A DNA stretch of 64,000 nucleotides from Ptychodera flava (lineage: Eukaryota; Hemichordata; Enteropneusta; Ptychoderidae): assembly GCF_041260155.1 (NCBI RefSeq), contig NC_091947.1, positions 34,916,032 through 34,980,031 on the forward strand, read 5' to 3'. Positions within the stretch are counted from its first letter, which is position 1, and each line of letters starts with the position of its first letter. The translations under genes were made by a program, and so were the position numbers. The notes beneath the pieces were generated by a model. The model did no database searches, was not told the DNA's origin, and saw only the letters and a list, made by a program, of their open reading frames with translations. Below are positions 24,201 to 36,364 of the stretch, piece by piece.

Positions 24201-24666
24201 TCCCTTATAATCAGCATTCATTGCACCTTTATATCAAATACACGTGTATGTGTACGTCAATAAGTATGGGAGTGTGAAATTTCCAAATTTTTGAAAAGTT
24301 TATCTTCTCATTACGGTTTAAAGAATATTTTACAATTAAGCATTACATAACATTCTGCCCTTTTTTGTAATAATACTTTTCTCGTTTATTTTCTTCCGTA
24401 ATTCCATCGAATTTTTATTTCAATCAAGAAAGACGGTTGCACGTCATCTTTATCTGTACAGGCACATTCAAATATTTAATGACACGTATTTTTCAAATGA
24501 ATGCTATTTTTATGAAAAGGTACATTAATAAAATGCAATGATATGGACGAAAGAACTTTTTCCTTTATTATTCATACACGTTTAAGACTTTTTTTTAGAA
24601 AGAAAATTTGAAAGTTTATTTTTACTCTATGACGATAAATATTTTTGAAACATTTGGCGCGCCGTA
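21258..24666. mobile_element. 3.41-kb TIR element, copy B
   Basis: It has the same termini, orientation and internal landmarks as copy A, with scattered substitutions and small indels (well over 90 percent identical by eye). It is flanked by CGATATC on both sides (21251-21257 and 24667-24673). The target duplication differs from that of copy A, so this is a separate insertion and not a segmental duplicate. Confidence 0.9.
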
Positions 24667-24812
24667 CGATATCACTTATTACGCACGAATTCGTTTGTTA
24701 AAAAATCGCTTTTTAAATAATATTTGACATAAAAACAAAATACAATAATAATTTAGACGCATTTTTATCAGTGACAACTCTAGGCCACCATAGAACTCTG
24801 ATGGTTCCACCG

Positions 24813-24873
24813 CAGAGTTCTTATCGGCGTGTCTTTCCCACAATTCCTTGCGCTGTCGCCGATAAGAACTCTG
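24813..24873. repeat. Hairpin upstream of the 25-kb gene
   Basis: CAGAGTTCTTATCGGCG and its exact complement form 17-bp arms around a 27-bp loop. It lies about 250 bp before the first possible start codon of the gene at 25.1 kb. Any role is unknown. Confidence 0.75.
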
Positions 24874-25119
24874 GGGTTCGAGAGTGCGCAGAGCAGTCTC
24901 GGTAAGCGCGCATTGCACCCTCGAGCGATGGCGGTTTCCTCTTCACATACTTTCACATATTTTGAAGTTCATTTTCTTATCTCTTCCTGCTCAATAGTCT
25001 ATAATTCATCTGAGAGTCACTCTTGCACACACGGCAAAAGTTTTGTTCCTGTTTGGAGATCTACTGTTGCATTACGTATCATCATAATCGCGAACGAGTA
25101 ACAGGATAACTTCTAGCCA

Positions 25120-25545
25120 ATGAGGTTCAAGGGATCAATGACGTCACTTGGCAACGCTGATAACAAACTGGTAAGTTTGAGACATATCGACAGCATGCAG
25201 GTAGTACACGAGGCAGTGCATTTCATGAACGCCGACAATTTCATTCGAAATATGTCATCGAGTAGACCATCTCCCAGTTTTCTTACACCTGGGTCACGAG
25301 GATGTCATTCAGGAAGCTCTAAGAAAAATCTTGACTCGCTAGACTTCAGTATGAACGCAGTAACATCGTTGACAAAGTCCTCATCACCAGTCAGTGACAA
25401 AAGCATGAAAAGGAAACGTCTGCATGATAGTGACACGGCTGCGGTTGGCGGCAATGACCGAGATCGTCCTTCAAAACACCGGAAAACATCAATATCCTTC
25501 AGGCGCCATCCTAAGGTGGTTGATTTTCAAGCTTACCCGGCTGAG
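25120..25545 (+). CDS. Exon 1 of the unrecognised gene
   Basis: 142 codons, ending in phase 0 at GCTGAG|GTGAGT. The encoded segment is rich in Ser, Lys and Arg, consistent with a disordered nuclear region. Its 5' boundary is not fixed. Confidence 0.55.
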
Positions 25546-27325
25546 GTGAGTAAACTGCAACGTTTAATAGCATGTTTTTAAACCACAAACAATCTTGAAC
25601 GAGTGAATTGTTACACTGATAGAGAAATAAAACAACAATCAATGAATCATGGCAGATGGCAAGCAACTTTTCTCAGATATTAAGACATTATTAAAGTATG
25701 AAAGAATACCGATGTCCTAGCCCTGGTATTTGTTATTACATATGCCAATTGAACTCACACCGTATCTTTCAGAGTGAATACTGCGTACAACATAAAACGA
25801 CAGAACCCCTGGGGTTGGATGTCTTCGCCAGACTGAATAACAGTGAATGTGAAATCAAAACGTCCAATGCTGCCGATAATTTTTTCAGCTGGCACGATGG
25901 GGTTAGAAAACCAAATCACAGGGGTGGTGTGAGCACTCAGTGTTTGCCAGAACTCAGGAAGATGCGTCCACTGAATGCCGAAAATCGGTGAGAGTTCGTC
26001 TTGCCTTGAATCATTGGCATGAAAGCTCTTGGTTTTCTTAGTCATACATTCCATAGTCATCGATGATTCTCTGTTAATATTCCCGTCAAAAGGTCTTTTG
26101 AATTAAACCAGGAAAAAATTCTAACAGTATTTCTGTCTCAGACTGTCTGTCTTTTTAATCTGATAATTAATATCAGTAACTTGGCTCAATCTTTGCTATA
26201 TCTCTTAAACAGCTCAAGGGTTTCAACACCATATAACAGCCCATGCCCACCTTTGAACCGAGAAAAACTGGCAGACAATTCCGCTGAAGATGAATACGAT
26301 CTCCTGGATTATTTTGGTTCATATGATGCTGTAAGTGTATAATTGTTTAACAAAAACTTTCTCAAATTGTTTTTCCATTTTAATGCCATCAACCCACTCT
26401 ATCATTAGTTTACTGTACATGCCAACATTGAAAACCAAGAAATATTCAAATTATGGTATCCACTCTATTCAGTTGATATATGGTTGAACACCCATGCTGT
26501 ATTTCCAAAACAGTTTTAAGGTTGCTCACATTTTACTGTGGTTTTCCCAAGCTTGTGTGTATAACTTTGGAGCTATACCAACATTTCAACAATATTACCA
26601 TATTACAACAGGTTTAAATTATTTGTACAAAAGTTTGCAAACTTTTTGAAGGTTAGCTTCTGCAGGTACCACAGTCATAGACAACAGGTTTGTTTCAAAA
26701 CAGAGCACATAGTCATGAATATTTCATTGAATTTTGTCTACTTTATTCTAACATGGTGAAATTTATTTCAGAATTTTTCAAGAGCAAGACAGCAGCTGCC
26801 AGTCCCAGAGGGGTTGGCTGTCATTGAACGACTGAGCAATAAGGAGTTAGAAACTTTCCAATATGCTGATCTTGTACTCACCTGGCAGAATGGGGAAAGG
26901 AAATTAGAATATATGAGTGGGCTGATGAGTCAATGTTTACCAGAACTCGAGGAAAAACGGGGTCCAAAACAGTTCTACATTGGGTGAGTTTAACATTTTT
27001 GAACCATAGGCATGTTAATTGTCAGTGCTTGCGTGTTACTTTGTAGCCAATGATATGTTCTTCCATTTTGCAAAGAAACTTTACAATAGATTTAGACAAG
27101 GTGACAGGTACAGATAATTTTCAAAATATTGCTAAGTTCATAAAATATGTTCCTATTCAGTTCCAGGGTTACATCAGCAGCACTAGCAATTGCACCAGTC
27201 CTACAGATGTGGCAGACATTCCTCTGGAAGACAACATTGAATAATGGGATGGGTCCTTGCAACAAAAAAGAGGTTAAAGCAGTGAACAAGTTATTGAGGT
27301 ATAAGGAGGGCAAACCACACAACAG
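25120..27325 (+). CDS. Unrecognised multi-exon gene with a duplicated exon pair
   Basis: Five exons join in phase: 25120-25545, 25773-25987, 26213-26330, 26772-26983 and 27161-27325. Every junction has AG acceptors and GTGAG/GTAAG-type donors, except the last, GTTGT, which is weak. The first exon codes a Ser-rich, basic region with likely nuclear signals (KRKRLH, KHRKTS). Exons 2 and 4 are diverged paralogues: 215 and 212 bp, both phase 0 to 2, sharing GL-x-V-x2-RL, a W-x2-G-x-RK patch and QCLPEL. Exons 3 and 5 both begin SRV. I do not recognise the family. The start is uncertain (Met at 25120, 25138 or 25195; a donor-like CTG|GTAAGT lies at 25169). The 3' end is open: either a further exon follows, or exon 5 reads on to a stop at 27434. 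Confidence 0.6.
25773..25987 (+). CDS. Exon 2 (module copy 1)
   Basis: Acceptor TATCTTTCAG|AGTGAA, donor AATCG|GTGAGA, phase 0 to 2. It codes LGLDVFARLNNSE and, near the end, QCLPELRKMRP, aligning with exon 4 at about one third identity. Confidence 0.6.
26213..26330 (+). CDS. Exon 3
   Basis: Acceptor TCTTAAACAG|CTCAAGG, donor GATGCT|GTAAGT, phase 2 to 0. It codes SRVSTPYNSPCPP followed by an acidic stretch, EDEYDLLDYFGSYDA. Confidence 0.6.
26772..26983 (+). CDS. Exon 4 (module copy 2)
   Basis: Acceptor TTATTTCAG|AATTTT, donor ATTGG|GTGAGT, phase 0 to 2. It codes EGLAVIERLSNKELETF, WQNGERKLEY and QCLPELEEKRGP. Confidence 0.65.
27161..27325 (+). CDS. Exon 5
   Basis: Acceptor TCCTATTCAG|TTCCAGG joins exon 4 in frame to give GSRVTSAALAIAPVLQMW. 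The segment ends KEGKPHN before a weak donor AACAG|GTTGTA. If that donor is not used, the frame stays open through a T-rich stretch to a stop at 27434. Confidence 0.5.
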
Positions 27326-28021
27326 GTTGTATAAATTGTTTTTTAGTTTCTTTTTATTGTTTGCATCCTTCATGACTATCATAGGTAGGACAAAGGGTTT
27401 ATCAAAGATATTTATAACCATGTCTGTACAATAACATTATGAATTTCCCTCACTGGTAATTAGGAAGTACTTCAGAGGAAAATTCCTCAGATTTGCATTT
27501 TGATGAAAGGGTGACTGAAAAAACAAAACAATTTATTTTCAGTGGATGTTTTCAAATTGCATCTATAAATTTACACTTTTGCTGTAAGATAAATGGTAAG
27601 TGTGATATTTCAGTTTCTTCTTTTGGTTCAGAGAATAAACTCAAAAAGGGAAAGAGTGAAAAAATACTATACTTCTTACTACAAATGTAAATGTCACCCC
27701 ATGAATTACAAGGAAAGACATCTGTTTTAAGCAAAACATGGCAAAAAGTAGTCTGAAAGTGCCATGGAAAATAAAGGTAAGAAAATACTATTAAAAGTAG
27801 TAAATATTGAAAGTAAGGGAGGAAATTTAAATTTCAGTGAATATGACACAATGTGAAAAGTTGCTACCTGCCTATTGATTTGTTTATATAATCTTTGTGA
27901 TATTTTGACACCAAGAATGAGAAAGTAGGGCAACAAGTCAGTTTTCACAGGACATGTAATGAGGTAAGTGATATTTTTATTTCCTACAAAGAAATTTGTC
28001 ATATGATATTGATACATCAAG

Positions 28022-28187
28022 GAATTTCTATGTAAAATGAATGTTTCGAAAAGAGTTCTGAACAATTATCATCAAGAAATATATGCCGCATACCATGGAC
28101 AAATTTTGTCACCAAAAGCATATAGAAAATTAAGACTAGAAAAAGACAAATGTAAGAGAGACATTGAGGTAATCTGCAGAACCACAG
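28022..28187 (+). CDS. Possible further exon, low confidence
   Basis: An open segment coding a Lys/Arg-rich peptide (RKLRLEKDKCKRDIEV) ends at a strong donor, ACCACAG|GTAAGA. The upstream AG lacks a good pyrimidine tract, and its phase (0) does not join exon 5 (phase 2) directly. It may be an exon of the same gene with another exon between, or chance. Confidence 0.2.
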
Positions 28188-28189
28188 GT

Positions 28190-31100
28190 AAGAGTAAAAT
28201 ATCACAGAAACTAATGTACATGGTAGGGAAACATTTTACTGTAAAGTGTATCAGTGATTTCAAATAGTAGAGTTTTGCTGACCTACAAAGCAACAAATTA
28301 GCATCAGGAATAAGATAAGAGAACAGTAGCACATTTGTGTTTAGAATCACACATAGTTTGGCCAGATACTTGTGGACTATCTGCTAGGTAGGTGAAAATT
28401 TTAAACATTTCTATAACAAATATGTCATTGTATCCAGGCAGCTGATAAAGGTAAGTAACATGGATTGCAACATATAGCTTCAAAAATGTGCTAAACAAGT
28501 GGATACTGAAAAATTAGAAACAAGAATTATTATACAAAGTGATACCCATATAAATATTGCTACCAGAAAACCGGACAAACTAAAGAACCAGATGTGGACT
28601 GCCTGTGCGCTTGGGTTTCTAGGGTATAGTTTGAATAAATGAATCTTTTTGCACAGAAGGTACCGTAACGGTATCCTACTAAGGAAACTGTTTTCATCAA
28701 TGCTGTTAGATGAATTAAAAATGTTGGTCCAGTATCACATAAAAATTGTGCAATCCTTTTGAAAAAAAGGTTATATTATCTTGAAGTGGTGTATATCAAC
28801 TTGATGATATTTGTTTTGCAATTTTTGCCATGGAATTTCAATACATATATTTGTACATTTTCAAATCACCAAAGTCTAAGAAGGTATACAAGCTAAGCTG
28901 GAGATTCTATGTACTATCTATTGTAATTGGCATGGCCATAATTAAATGACATAAACTCTCTTCAGATTGTCATTTCCTCCTTCAGATTTGAGCTACTCTC
29001 CAGATTTGAGTGACTGTCTCTCCAAATTTGCTCAATTGCGATATGCTTTTCACATTGTAATTTCCTTCATTAGATTTTAGCTTCATTCTGCCGATCTGAG
29101 CTCTCCAGAACTTACTACGATCCAACAGTATTTACATAAACTGATAAGTAATCATTTACTGAACAATGAAATATATAGCTCAGATGTTCTGTACATGTAC
29201 TGCTGGCATTCAAAATTGCAACACGCAACTAAAAATCAAGATCTCTCCCTGATTATACTGGAAACACAATGTTACTTATCGTCAACAATGGGCTTTAAAG
29301 CCCGTTCATATTATGCATGACGTAATTTGTGCTGTAACCAATGCAAATGTACCAAACACTAAATGTTCAACTTGTTCATTGTATTTCATTCCGGACTTTT
29401 TAGTTAAAGGGGCTAATTCCCCGGTTCTCACACTGGTAGTGGTTGTTGACTGTTAATTGATTTTAGTCCTTTTTGTTCTTCTTTGAAAATTGTGTTCAGT
29501 TAATCAAAACCTGCCCATTCAAGTCTGAGTGTCGATTTCCATTGGTTTACTTTCCATCATTGTTGACTCCCTTGTATTTGTGCTTCTTGATTCTTGATTC
29601 TACTGTTTCAAATGATTTCTGGTTTCAACACCAATAAAGATGCATGGTCTCATTCAAATGTGATATCAAAGTGTGACAACATAGTCAATATATAATAGGG
29701 ACTATATGCTTTGTTTACGCTGACCGTATATATTCTTTAATATTGAGATTTGTTTTAAGCTAGTATGCACTGCAAAAGTGAAAGACTTAAACTTATTCCC
29801 TCAATAAAATTCAACCATTCTCTCAACCATATCAAGAATTAAAATCAGGGTCCCATCCCTTGAGCTTATTAATGCAAGTGATATCAACCCAATACTAACC
29901 AGAGAGTGAGTGATAGCGATATGTGAGACTTGCACTGTAGGCACGAAATGCAGTTGTTTGGTTTGAAAGAGGTTGTCATGAATAACAAGTTTTCTTTACA
30001 AATCTTAAGCAGTAATAGCACTATTCAATATTCTAAGCATCAAAAAGTGAAAATCACATACTTTTACTCAACAAACTTTATTAAATATTCTTCAAAGTAA
30101 CATATACATATGTCACAGTGCCATGTACACTACATAGATGTGAATGTAATAATACTTTCAAATCTTAAGAAATCCAGTAATTTCAAGATTGAGATACAGG
30201 ATACCATTTGCATGCATTACAGTCTCTACTCAATAATTAGTTCTAAAGCAACACCTTTTTATGGGATCACTGCTGTTATTATAGCCTCATGCTTGTGTTT
30301 TCCATGCGGACAAATGCGTTTCTTAAATATCAGCTGCATTTGCTTTCATAATCCTACAGAGACACAGTGATAAGTAGAAAAATAGACACGAGAAAATTCA
30401 TTTCTGGTTAACAGATAGTCTGTGATGGGATTTACACTGATTAATAACAGAAACATACGACTTAATTCAATTTATGGTATGCACAAGGGATATGCCTAGC
30501 TGTTAGTCCATAGCTGCAGTGGCAGTTTTCTGATGGTTTTTCTGCCTGTTGCTGATTTTGACTTCCATGAATATTCACCTGCCACCACTATCTGAATTGG
30601 TACTTTCAATAGACAAGTGACTGAATCCATGAACAGCAGTGCTACGTGCACATTATTATCTAACTGATCTGCATGCAATGTCCAATCTGTCAACACTCGT
30701 CAGTAACCCTGTCCTTAGGGACATACAAGACCACAAATCCTGCAGCTTTGCAAAAAGTTACTGAAGTAATTTAAAATCATCACATAAAATGACAGAAAAC
30801 TTCAGAAAAGCACCACCACTGCCGTGGACCCACAGCTAAGATGTGCCTTTAACATCAGTTCATTATTACTGTACAAAAGCGGAGGGCCCTCAAAGTCAAA
30901 ATGAGCAAATTCCATCATGTTCAAGAAACATGTCATGATTAGTGCAACAAATCAGATTTTAACACTAATAAAAATGTTTCTGACAGAAGAATAAACTTAA
31001 GGGAAAAAAATGGAAAATTTTTTGTGAATATTTTTCAGTAGTTGAAACCCAAAATACACAAACACAAATTTCATATTCACTTGAACAAATACTGAGTGAC

Positions 31101-33270
31101 ATCATCTCTTTAAATAGCAAAGTTTCAAAGTCCTGACGAAAAGGACTGAGAAAAAGATGTTTCTACTGTAAACGAAAAATTTCCTTCCCAAAAATTTACA
31201 TTTCACTAACATGGTTTGACCCAAACCCATTCTTATCAATGGACAGCCTGCAGCTGTCTACAGGGAATTGGTGGGATGAATGGTTTAAAGAATCTTGACT
31301 TTGGTCATCTCCTGGATACTACTTTCCAAATTTCTGAGCCATCAATGATACAATTTAAATAAGTATAAAGAAAATGATTTGATGAAAAAAAATATGTACA
31401 TAGCCCAAAGCATTTACCCATTCAAATTTCAACACTATTTGCAAAAGTTTGACCAAGATATCATCCCTAACAACCTAATATTTTATGAAAAAAATGTTTC
31501 AAAAATTTACATTTCTGTAATTTCAATGTTTTCGAACAAATCTGAATGCAGTCATCCATAGGACTCTTCAAAACGCACATCAAAGCTATCAAGTGACTTC
31601 GGTAACACTGCAAATTTCATGCCAAGAAAAAGGAAAAAAGGACTTTGTACTGCCAATGAACATGCTTGTTAAAATGTATTGAACAAATATGTTTGCAGTT
31701 CCTAAATTTTTGATCTGTCACCATCTTAACATCTTTAGCCAATTTTCATATTTTGGAATTTGATATATTCTTTTCAAGGGGAAATTCCATTGTCACCCTC
31801 CCATCTCTAAAGATACACAGAAGGTGATTGCTGCTGCAATTATCTAATTTTGCAGTAGACTTTAATACTCCTTATACATATACACTTTAACTGATCCAAA
31901 TACAATGCCTAAACATATGCAGTTGTCTTGAAAATGGGCGTTCAAATGAACCACTGCAACTCTTCAGTGTATTTAGACATAATTTTGTATTTGGATAGGT
32001 TGTTACCATAATTTGAGCTTATTTGCATAATGTATGGTCAGCTGATGAACAAAGTATTATGAAATATGAGATGGGGAATACTTCAAAAATTAACTCAGGT
32101 TGCTGTTGCTTGCTACTGCATGTGCTACTGCTGTAGGGACAGATATTCATTTTCAACAGTCACATTGCCTGTCAATTCAATCACTAGATGTCATCAAACT
32201 TCCAAAGGATGATGTATTTGGAAATCTTGTTTTCATGAGGGGATTGGCCGGCACAAACCATGTAGGTAGACTAATCCCCTGAGAGCGGAAAAATTCCGCA
32301 TTACCGAATTAACGGCTTATGACTTCCCAGAGAGTAAATAAACTACCGATCAAGTAGAACAAAAGATCACAATGTTTATGAATATGACATCACCCGTGAT
32401 ATTTGTAGAGCAATCACCGATTGACAGTCAGTTCACACCTCAAGTAAGGTATCTTTTCATATGGAATAAGTTCGAACCTACAGTGTTTGTGCCGGGGAAT
32501 CTTGGCATGTTGAAAATCTTGTTTTAATCTTATGTATTTTTAAAAGACAGGTATTTTTACCCTTGGCAAAGTATAATTTGACTTCCAATTTTGAGTGCAA
32601 ATCAAAGATTGAATTTTTCTTTGAATTTGATGGATAAGTACAAGTGAAAAGATCAAATATAATGTCATACACTGGTTATGTCACCTCTGCCTGAGTCAAG
32701 CTCTGTGCACATGAAACTTTCTGATTCTTTAGGCTAGCAATTAAGAAGAGGGATAATGTTTTTTTGGTAGATTAAAATCATGACGTTATACAAATAGGGA
32801 TGTTGAAACTGTGCTTTTCACTGACGGAAAAGACTTGTTATGATCAATTCTGTAAATGTCTTATGAATAAAAGAAGGTTGGTAAGGTTTTATGTGCTATC
32901 ATTGTCCATTGCAACTTGAACATAAGGTAGGTGATAGTTAAAGCCCTATTGCCTGTATGTTTTCCATTATATTACCATGCCCTGTCCATTGCGTTTCAAT
33001 TGGTCCAGCTGAACCATGTGACTGCCCACAAATACACAGTAATGGTTTGTTTTCATGCCTGTGAATATTGTAAACATAGTAACTTTACGTCTAAAACGAA
33101 AATTGTGATTTGTACAAAGATCATAATCAACCACAAAATAAAATGGAGTCTTTTGTTGGGCAAGTTTAGACGCTTTTTTCAAAAAATCTCCGGATTTGCA
33201 ACATTTGTGCACTGTGCGCTACTCACTGACAGGTTGTAAATTTTGATGGTTTTTCGGAGTTCGTTGATAA
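28190..33270. other. Five kilobases without a supported gene
   Basis: AT-rich sequence with only short open frames. It contains a fragment of the GGTA...TACC element family at about 29755-29860 (minus orientation; GTGAAAGACTTAAACTTATT, ACCATTCTCTCAACC). No tRNA, domain or splice-consistent exon chain was found. Confidence 0.5.
29755..29860 (-). repeat. Fragment of the GGTA...TACC TTAA element family
   Basis: It follows the right-hand 100 bp of the 13.7- and 33.5-kb elements in inverse orientation. The rest of the element is missing. Confidence 0.55.
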
Positions 33271-33273
33271 TAT

Positions 33274-33420
33274 AATTGAAATAAAGGATGACGAGCTGAC
33301 CATTAACGTTTATTAATAGGTGCGGTGGGCGAGAGGAAAGCCAAATTACCAGGCTCGGCAAGCCTCGCCCTTGTCCATAAATAAATGTTAATGGTCAGCG
33401 TGTTGTCCGTTATTTCAATA
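33274..33420. mobile_element. ~147-bp foldback miniature element
   Basis: A left arm with GCTGACCATTAACGTTTATT pairs with a right arm containing AATGTTAATGGTCAGC. The match extends through AATTGAAATAA / TTATTTCAAT. A GC-rich loop carries GGCTCGGCAAGCCTCG. Confidence 0.7.
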
Positions 33421-33430
33421 TTTAACTTAA

Positions 33431-33502
33431 CCCTTTGCACCCTGACCCCCTGGTACTCTATGACGTCATCGGACATTTCTGTCCGAGCCGGGTTCAAAGG
33501 GT
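33431..33502. mobile_element. 72-bp TTAA-flanked miniature element
   Basis: TTAA|CCCTTTGCACC on the left and CCGGGTTCAAAGGG|TTTAA on the right are inverted. The end sequence CCCTTTG matches the elements at 43.7, 45.0 and 48.4 kb. Confidence 0.7.
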
Positions 33503-33506
33503 TTAA

Positions 33507-33859
33507 GGTAGAACGCGCCTCAGGGACAGAAATTAGGGCCTTCAAATTTTATCAATTCTCTTCTGACCTACCACTTGTGGGGGCTCATTTTGAAGCTCTT
33601 GGTGAAAGAAACGTTTTCACAGTCTTAGTTTTTCGAAAATCGAAAATTTGATTAATTGAAATAGAGTTAACACAGGGATGGCGGCCATTTTGAATTTCAA
33701 ATATCGAGAAATCGCAAGTTATTTGTCTCTCTAGAGTACCAAAGTTTGCACGGTGACCCCCAATTTTTATTCTTGCTTTGGTAAGAGAATGGTTGAAAGA
33801 TTCACTGAGGAAAGTTTGAGCAAAAGTTTAAGTCTTTCTCTTTCGAGGTGCATATTACC
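33507..33859 (+). mobile_element. 353-bp TTAA-flanked miniature element, copy 2
   Basis: It is flanked by TTAA at 33503-33506 and 33860-33863, and the left TTAA is shared with the 72-bp element next to it. Ends GGTAGAACGCGCCTC and GAGGTGCATATTACC are inverted repeats. It is homologous to 13688-14038 along its length. Confidence 0.85.
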
Positions 33860-33863
33860 TTAA

Positions 33864-35457
33864 CATAAAACTACCATCACATCTTTAGAGAAATGTTTTG
33901 GATTCCTATTATTAAGCCTATAGTCACTGTTCCATCCCTGGAGATGGAGTTGATCAATCCTTGTGCATAATATATGTGTATGTGGCCATATTTGGGTTGA
34001 AACTCGAAAATAATTTAGGAGTTGAATCGAAATTATGCATTCTTTACCAATATTTGAAAAATGTTCTATGGTAAAACCTTCAGTAAACATTTTTACATAT
34101 GTTCCATTTGACTGCAAACCATTTTATTGAGAAAAATAAATAAAACAACAAAAGAAGATAGAGCTATAGATAGTGCTTTAATTAGACTATAAACTTTTGG
34201 AAAAAGAACTGTTAATTAAACTAACAGAACAATCAATTTCTCAGTAATTTAGTCGATTAGTCTGTAGCTTCTTCATACTTCTTGTAGCAGAAATACCTTA
34301 AAGCTTCCTAAAGATTCATGGGTAAATACAAGCATACTTATTTTTGAAAACTGTATTTAGGGAAGATTATGGAATGGCCAGCTCTTGGAGAAGGTAGGTC
34401 TCTTTGTTGTATTTTATTTCATTAACTATTGAATCCATGAAGTATTATACTTACAGACTCAATTTGGAGGGAAACTGGCAAGTGTGCAGTGTGCCAGGCA
34501 GATTTGAAGTATGTCCAGTTCCTACCTACTACCATCAATTACTATCTTTTACAATGAATTCTATGCTATAGCTACAATAGTCAGCTATGCAAAATATGAA
34601 TGCAATAGGAAATAAACACTAGATAGCCAGTTACAAAAGATATTCTCTAATTCTCACTTCTCTGGTTGTTTCTACTCACATTTCAACTTTACTCCATTAG
34701 CAAACTGATCAACCACAGCTATTTTATATATTTGTTGTTTCAGTTTTAATACCAAATGTAAATTTCAGATAGTTTTACCACTTTCACTGAGACAGTTCCA
34801 GTTAATATGTGAAATCCCTTGTTGTGACAGTCAAATTATGGACAGTTACTACAGATTTATTGAACAGCAAAGTCTGAGGATGTTCTCTCTCCAAGATGCA
34901 TTCAATGTAGATATCAATGTCTAATGCTAATTTATAAGCCAAGGAGAATTTTCTGATAGATATACTTAGCAAATGTCTAATATATATTTACTTATTTTTA
35001 GAAATAAAGATGATGTTGTTATTAGTCTGGAAATCTGGTGTGGTCTTGATTTCTTTCACATCCATTTTCATGCCCATCTGTGCCTCTCTGATTGCATCAA
35101 CAAGCTGTACACCTATATTAGCGTCAAGTCAGTCTGAAATGAGCAGGTGGAAGGGGGTGGGGGTGGTACTTGAAAATACTTTGGGGCTGACAGGAACTTC
35201 TAAGAAGATAATTGCTGCTGATTGGAAGTATCATTAAGGAGCAATCTTGCACAAACAGTCATACTAAAATAAAGTTTATGGAAAGAAATTGCATGTGTAT
35301 CTATAGTATTAACAAGTCATCGTTGATGACACAGTCCCCACTGTTAATGGGTATTTTGATTACAGGTCCTCAGAGAGGATAGAGTCCTCTTCATTAGGTC
35401 TGTGATAAAAATACTTTAAATGAATTCATTGATACATGTCTAAGTTATGGTTCAGGA
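33864..35457. other. Stretch without a supported gene
   Basis: No recognisable element or exon chain. On the minus strand near 35125-34990 a 46-codon frame (ANIGVQLVDAIREAQMG...) looks protein-like, but a stop sits just after the only good acceptor, so I do not call it a gene. Confidence 0.4.
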
Positions 35458-36361
35458 CATGAAAAAATCGTAACAAAATGGTCGCACAGTGGCCATATTG
35501 GATCGCATCACAAAACAAATTGATGTGCATAGCTATGACATTGGTCGATGTCCTTGTACCAACTTTGAATAAAATTGGTCGAAACATGCGGATATGCCTG
35601 AGAAATGGCTCTGTACATGAAAACATTGTAATAAAATGGCCGCCTGGTGGCCATATTGGATCGTATCACAAAACAGATTGACGTGCATATGTATGACATA
35701 GGTCAATGTCCTTGTACCAACTTTGAATAAAAACGGTTGAGATATGCCTGAGTTATGGCTCTGTACATGAAAAAATCGTAATAAAATGGCCGCACAGCGG
35801 CCATTTTGGATTGTATCACAAAACAGATTGCCGTGCACAGCTATGACATTTGTCAATAAGCTTGTACCAACTTTGAATAAAATCGGTTGAAACGAGCCTG
35901 AGTAATGGCTCTGTACATGAAAAAATCGTAATAAAATGGCCGCACAGCGGCCATTTTGGATCGTATCACAAAACAAATTGGCGTGCATATCTATGACATT
36001 AGTCAATGTCCTTGTACCAACTCTGAATAAAATCGATAGAAACATGCCTGAGTAATGGCTCTGTACATGAAAAAATCGTAATAAAATGGCCGCCTGGCGG
36101 CCATATTGGATCGTATCACAAAACAAATTGACGTGCATATCTATGACATTGGTCAATGTCCTTGTACCACCTTTGAATAAAATCTGTTGGAACATGCCTG
36201 AGTTATGGCTGTGTACATGAAAAAATCGTAATAAAATGGCCGCCTGGCGGCCATATTGGATCGTATCACAAAACAAATTGACGTGCATCTGTATGACATA
36301 TGAAGTAATCCTTGTACCAAGTTTGAATGAAATCGCTCCAGGCATCTCAGAGATATCTGCG
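35458..36361. repeat. Tandem array of ~150-bp units (six copies)
   Basis: The phrase ATGAAAAAATCGTAATAAAA recurs with small changes at about 35458, 35617, 35767, 35917, 36067 and 36217, so the period is 150 bp apart from the first, slightly longer unit. Each unit contains ATGGCCGC, CGGCCAT, a palindromic pair, and CTTGTACCAACTTTGAATAA. Because 150 is a multiple of three, the minus strand reads as a 50-residue repeat, an open frame of about 350 codons (36582-35533). It has no known domain and is probably not translated. Confidence 0.92.
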
Positions 36362-36364
36362 TGA

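Noticed and set aside
16546..24666. A single tandem segmental duplication
   Set aside because: Each copy has its own, different 7-bp direct repeat exactly at the element ends, so they are separate insertions.
34990..35130. Minus-strand exon-like frame ANIGVQLVDAIREAQMG
   Set aside because: The only good acceptor nearby is followed by an in-frame stop, and no neighbouring exon fits.
35458..36361. CRISPR-like array
   Set aside because: The units are contiguous 150-bp repeats without alternating repeat and spacer, in an animal genome.
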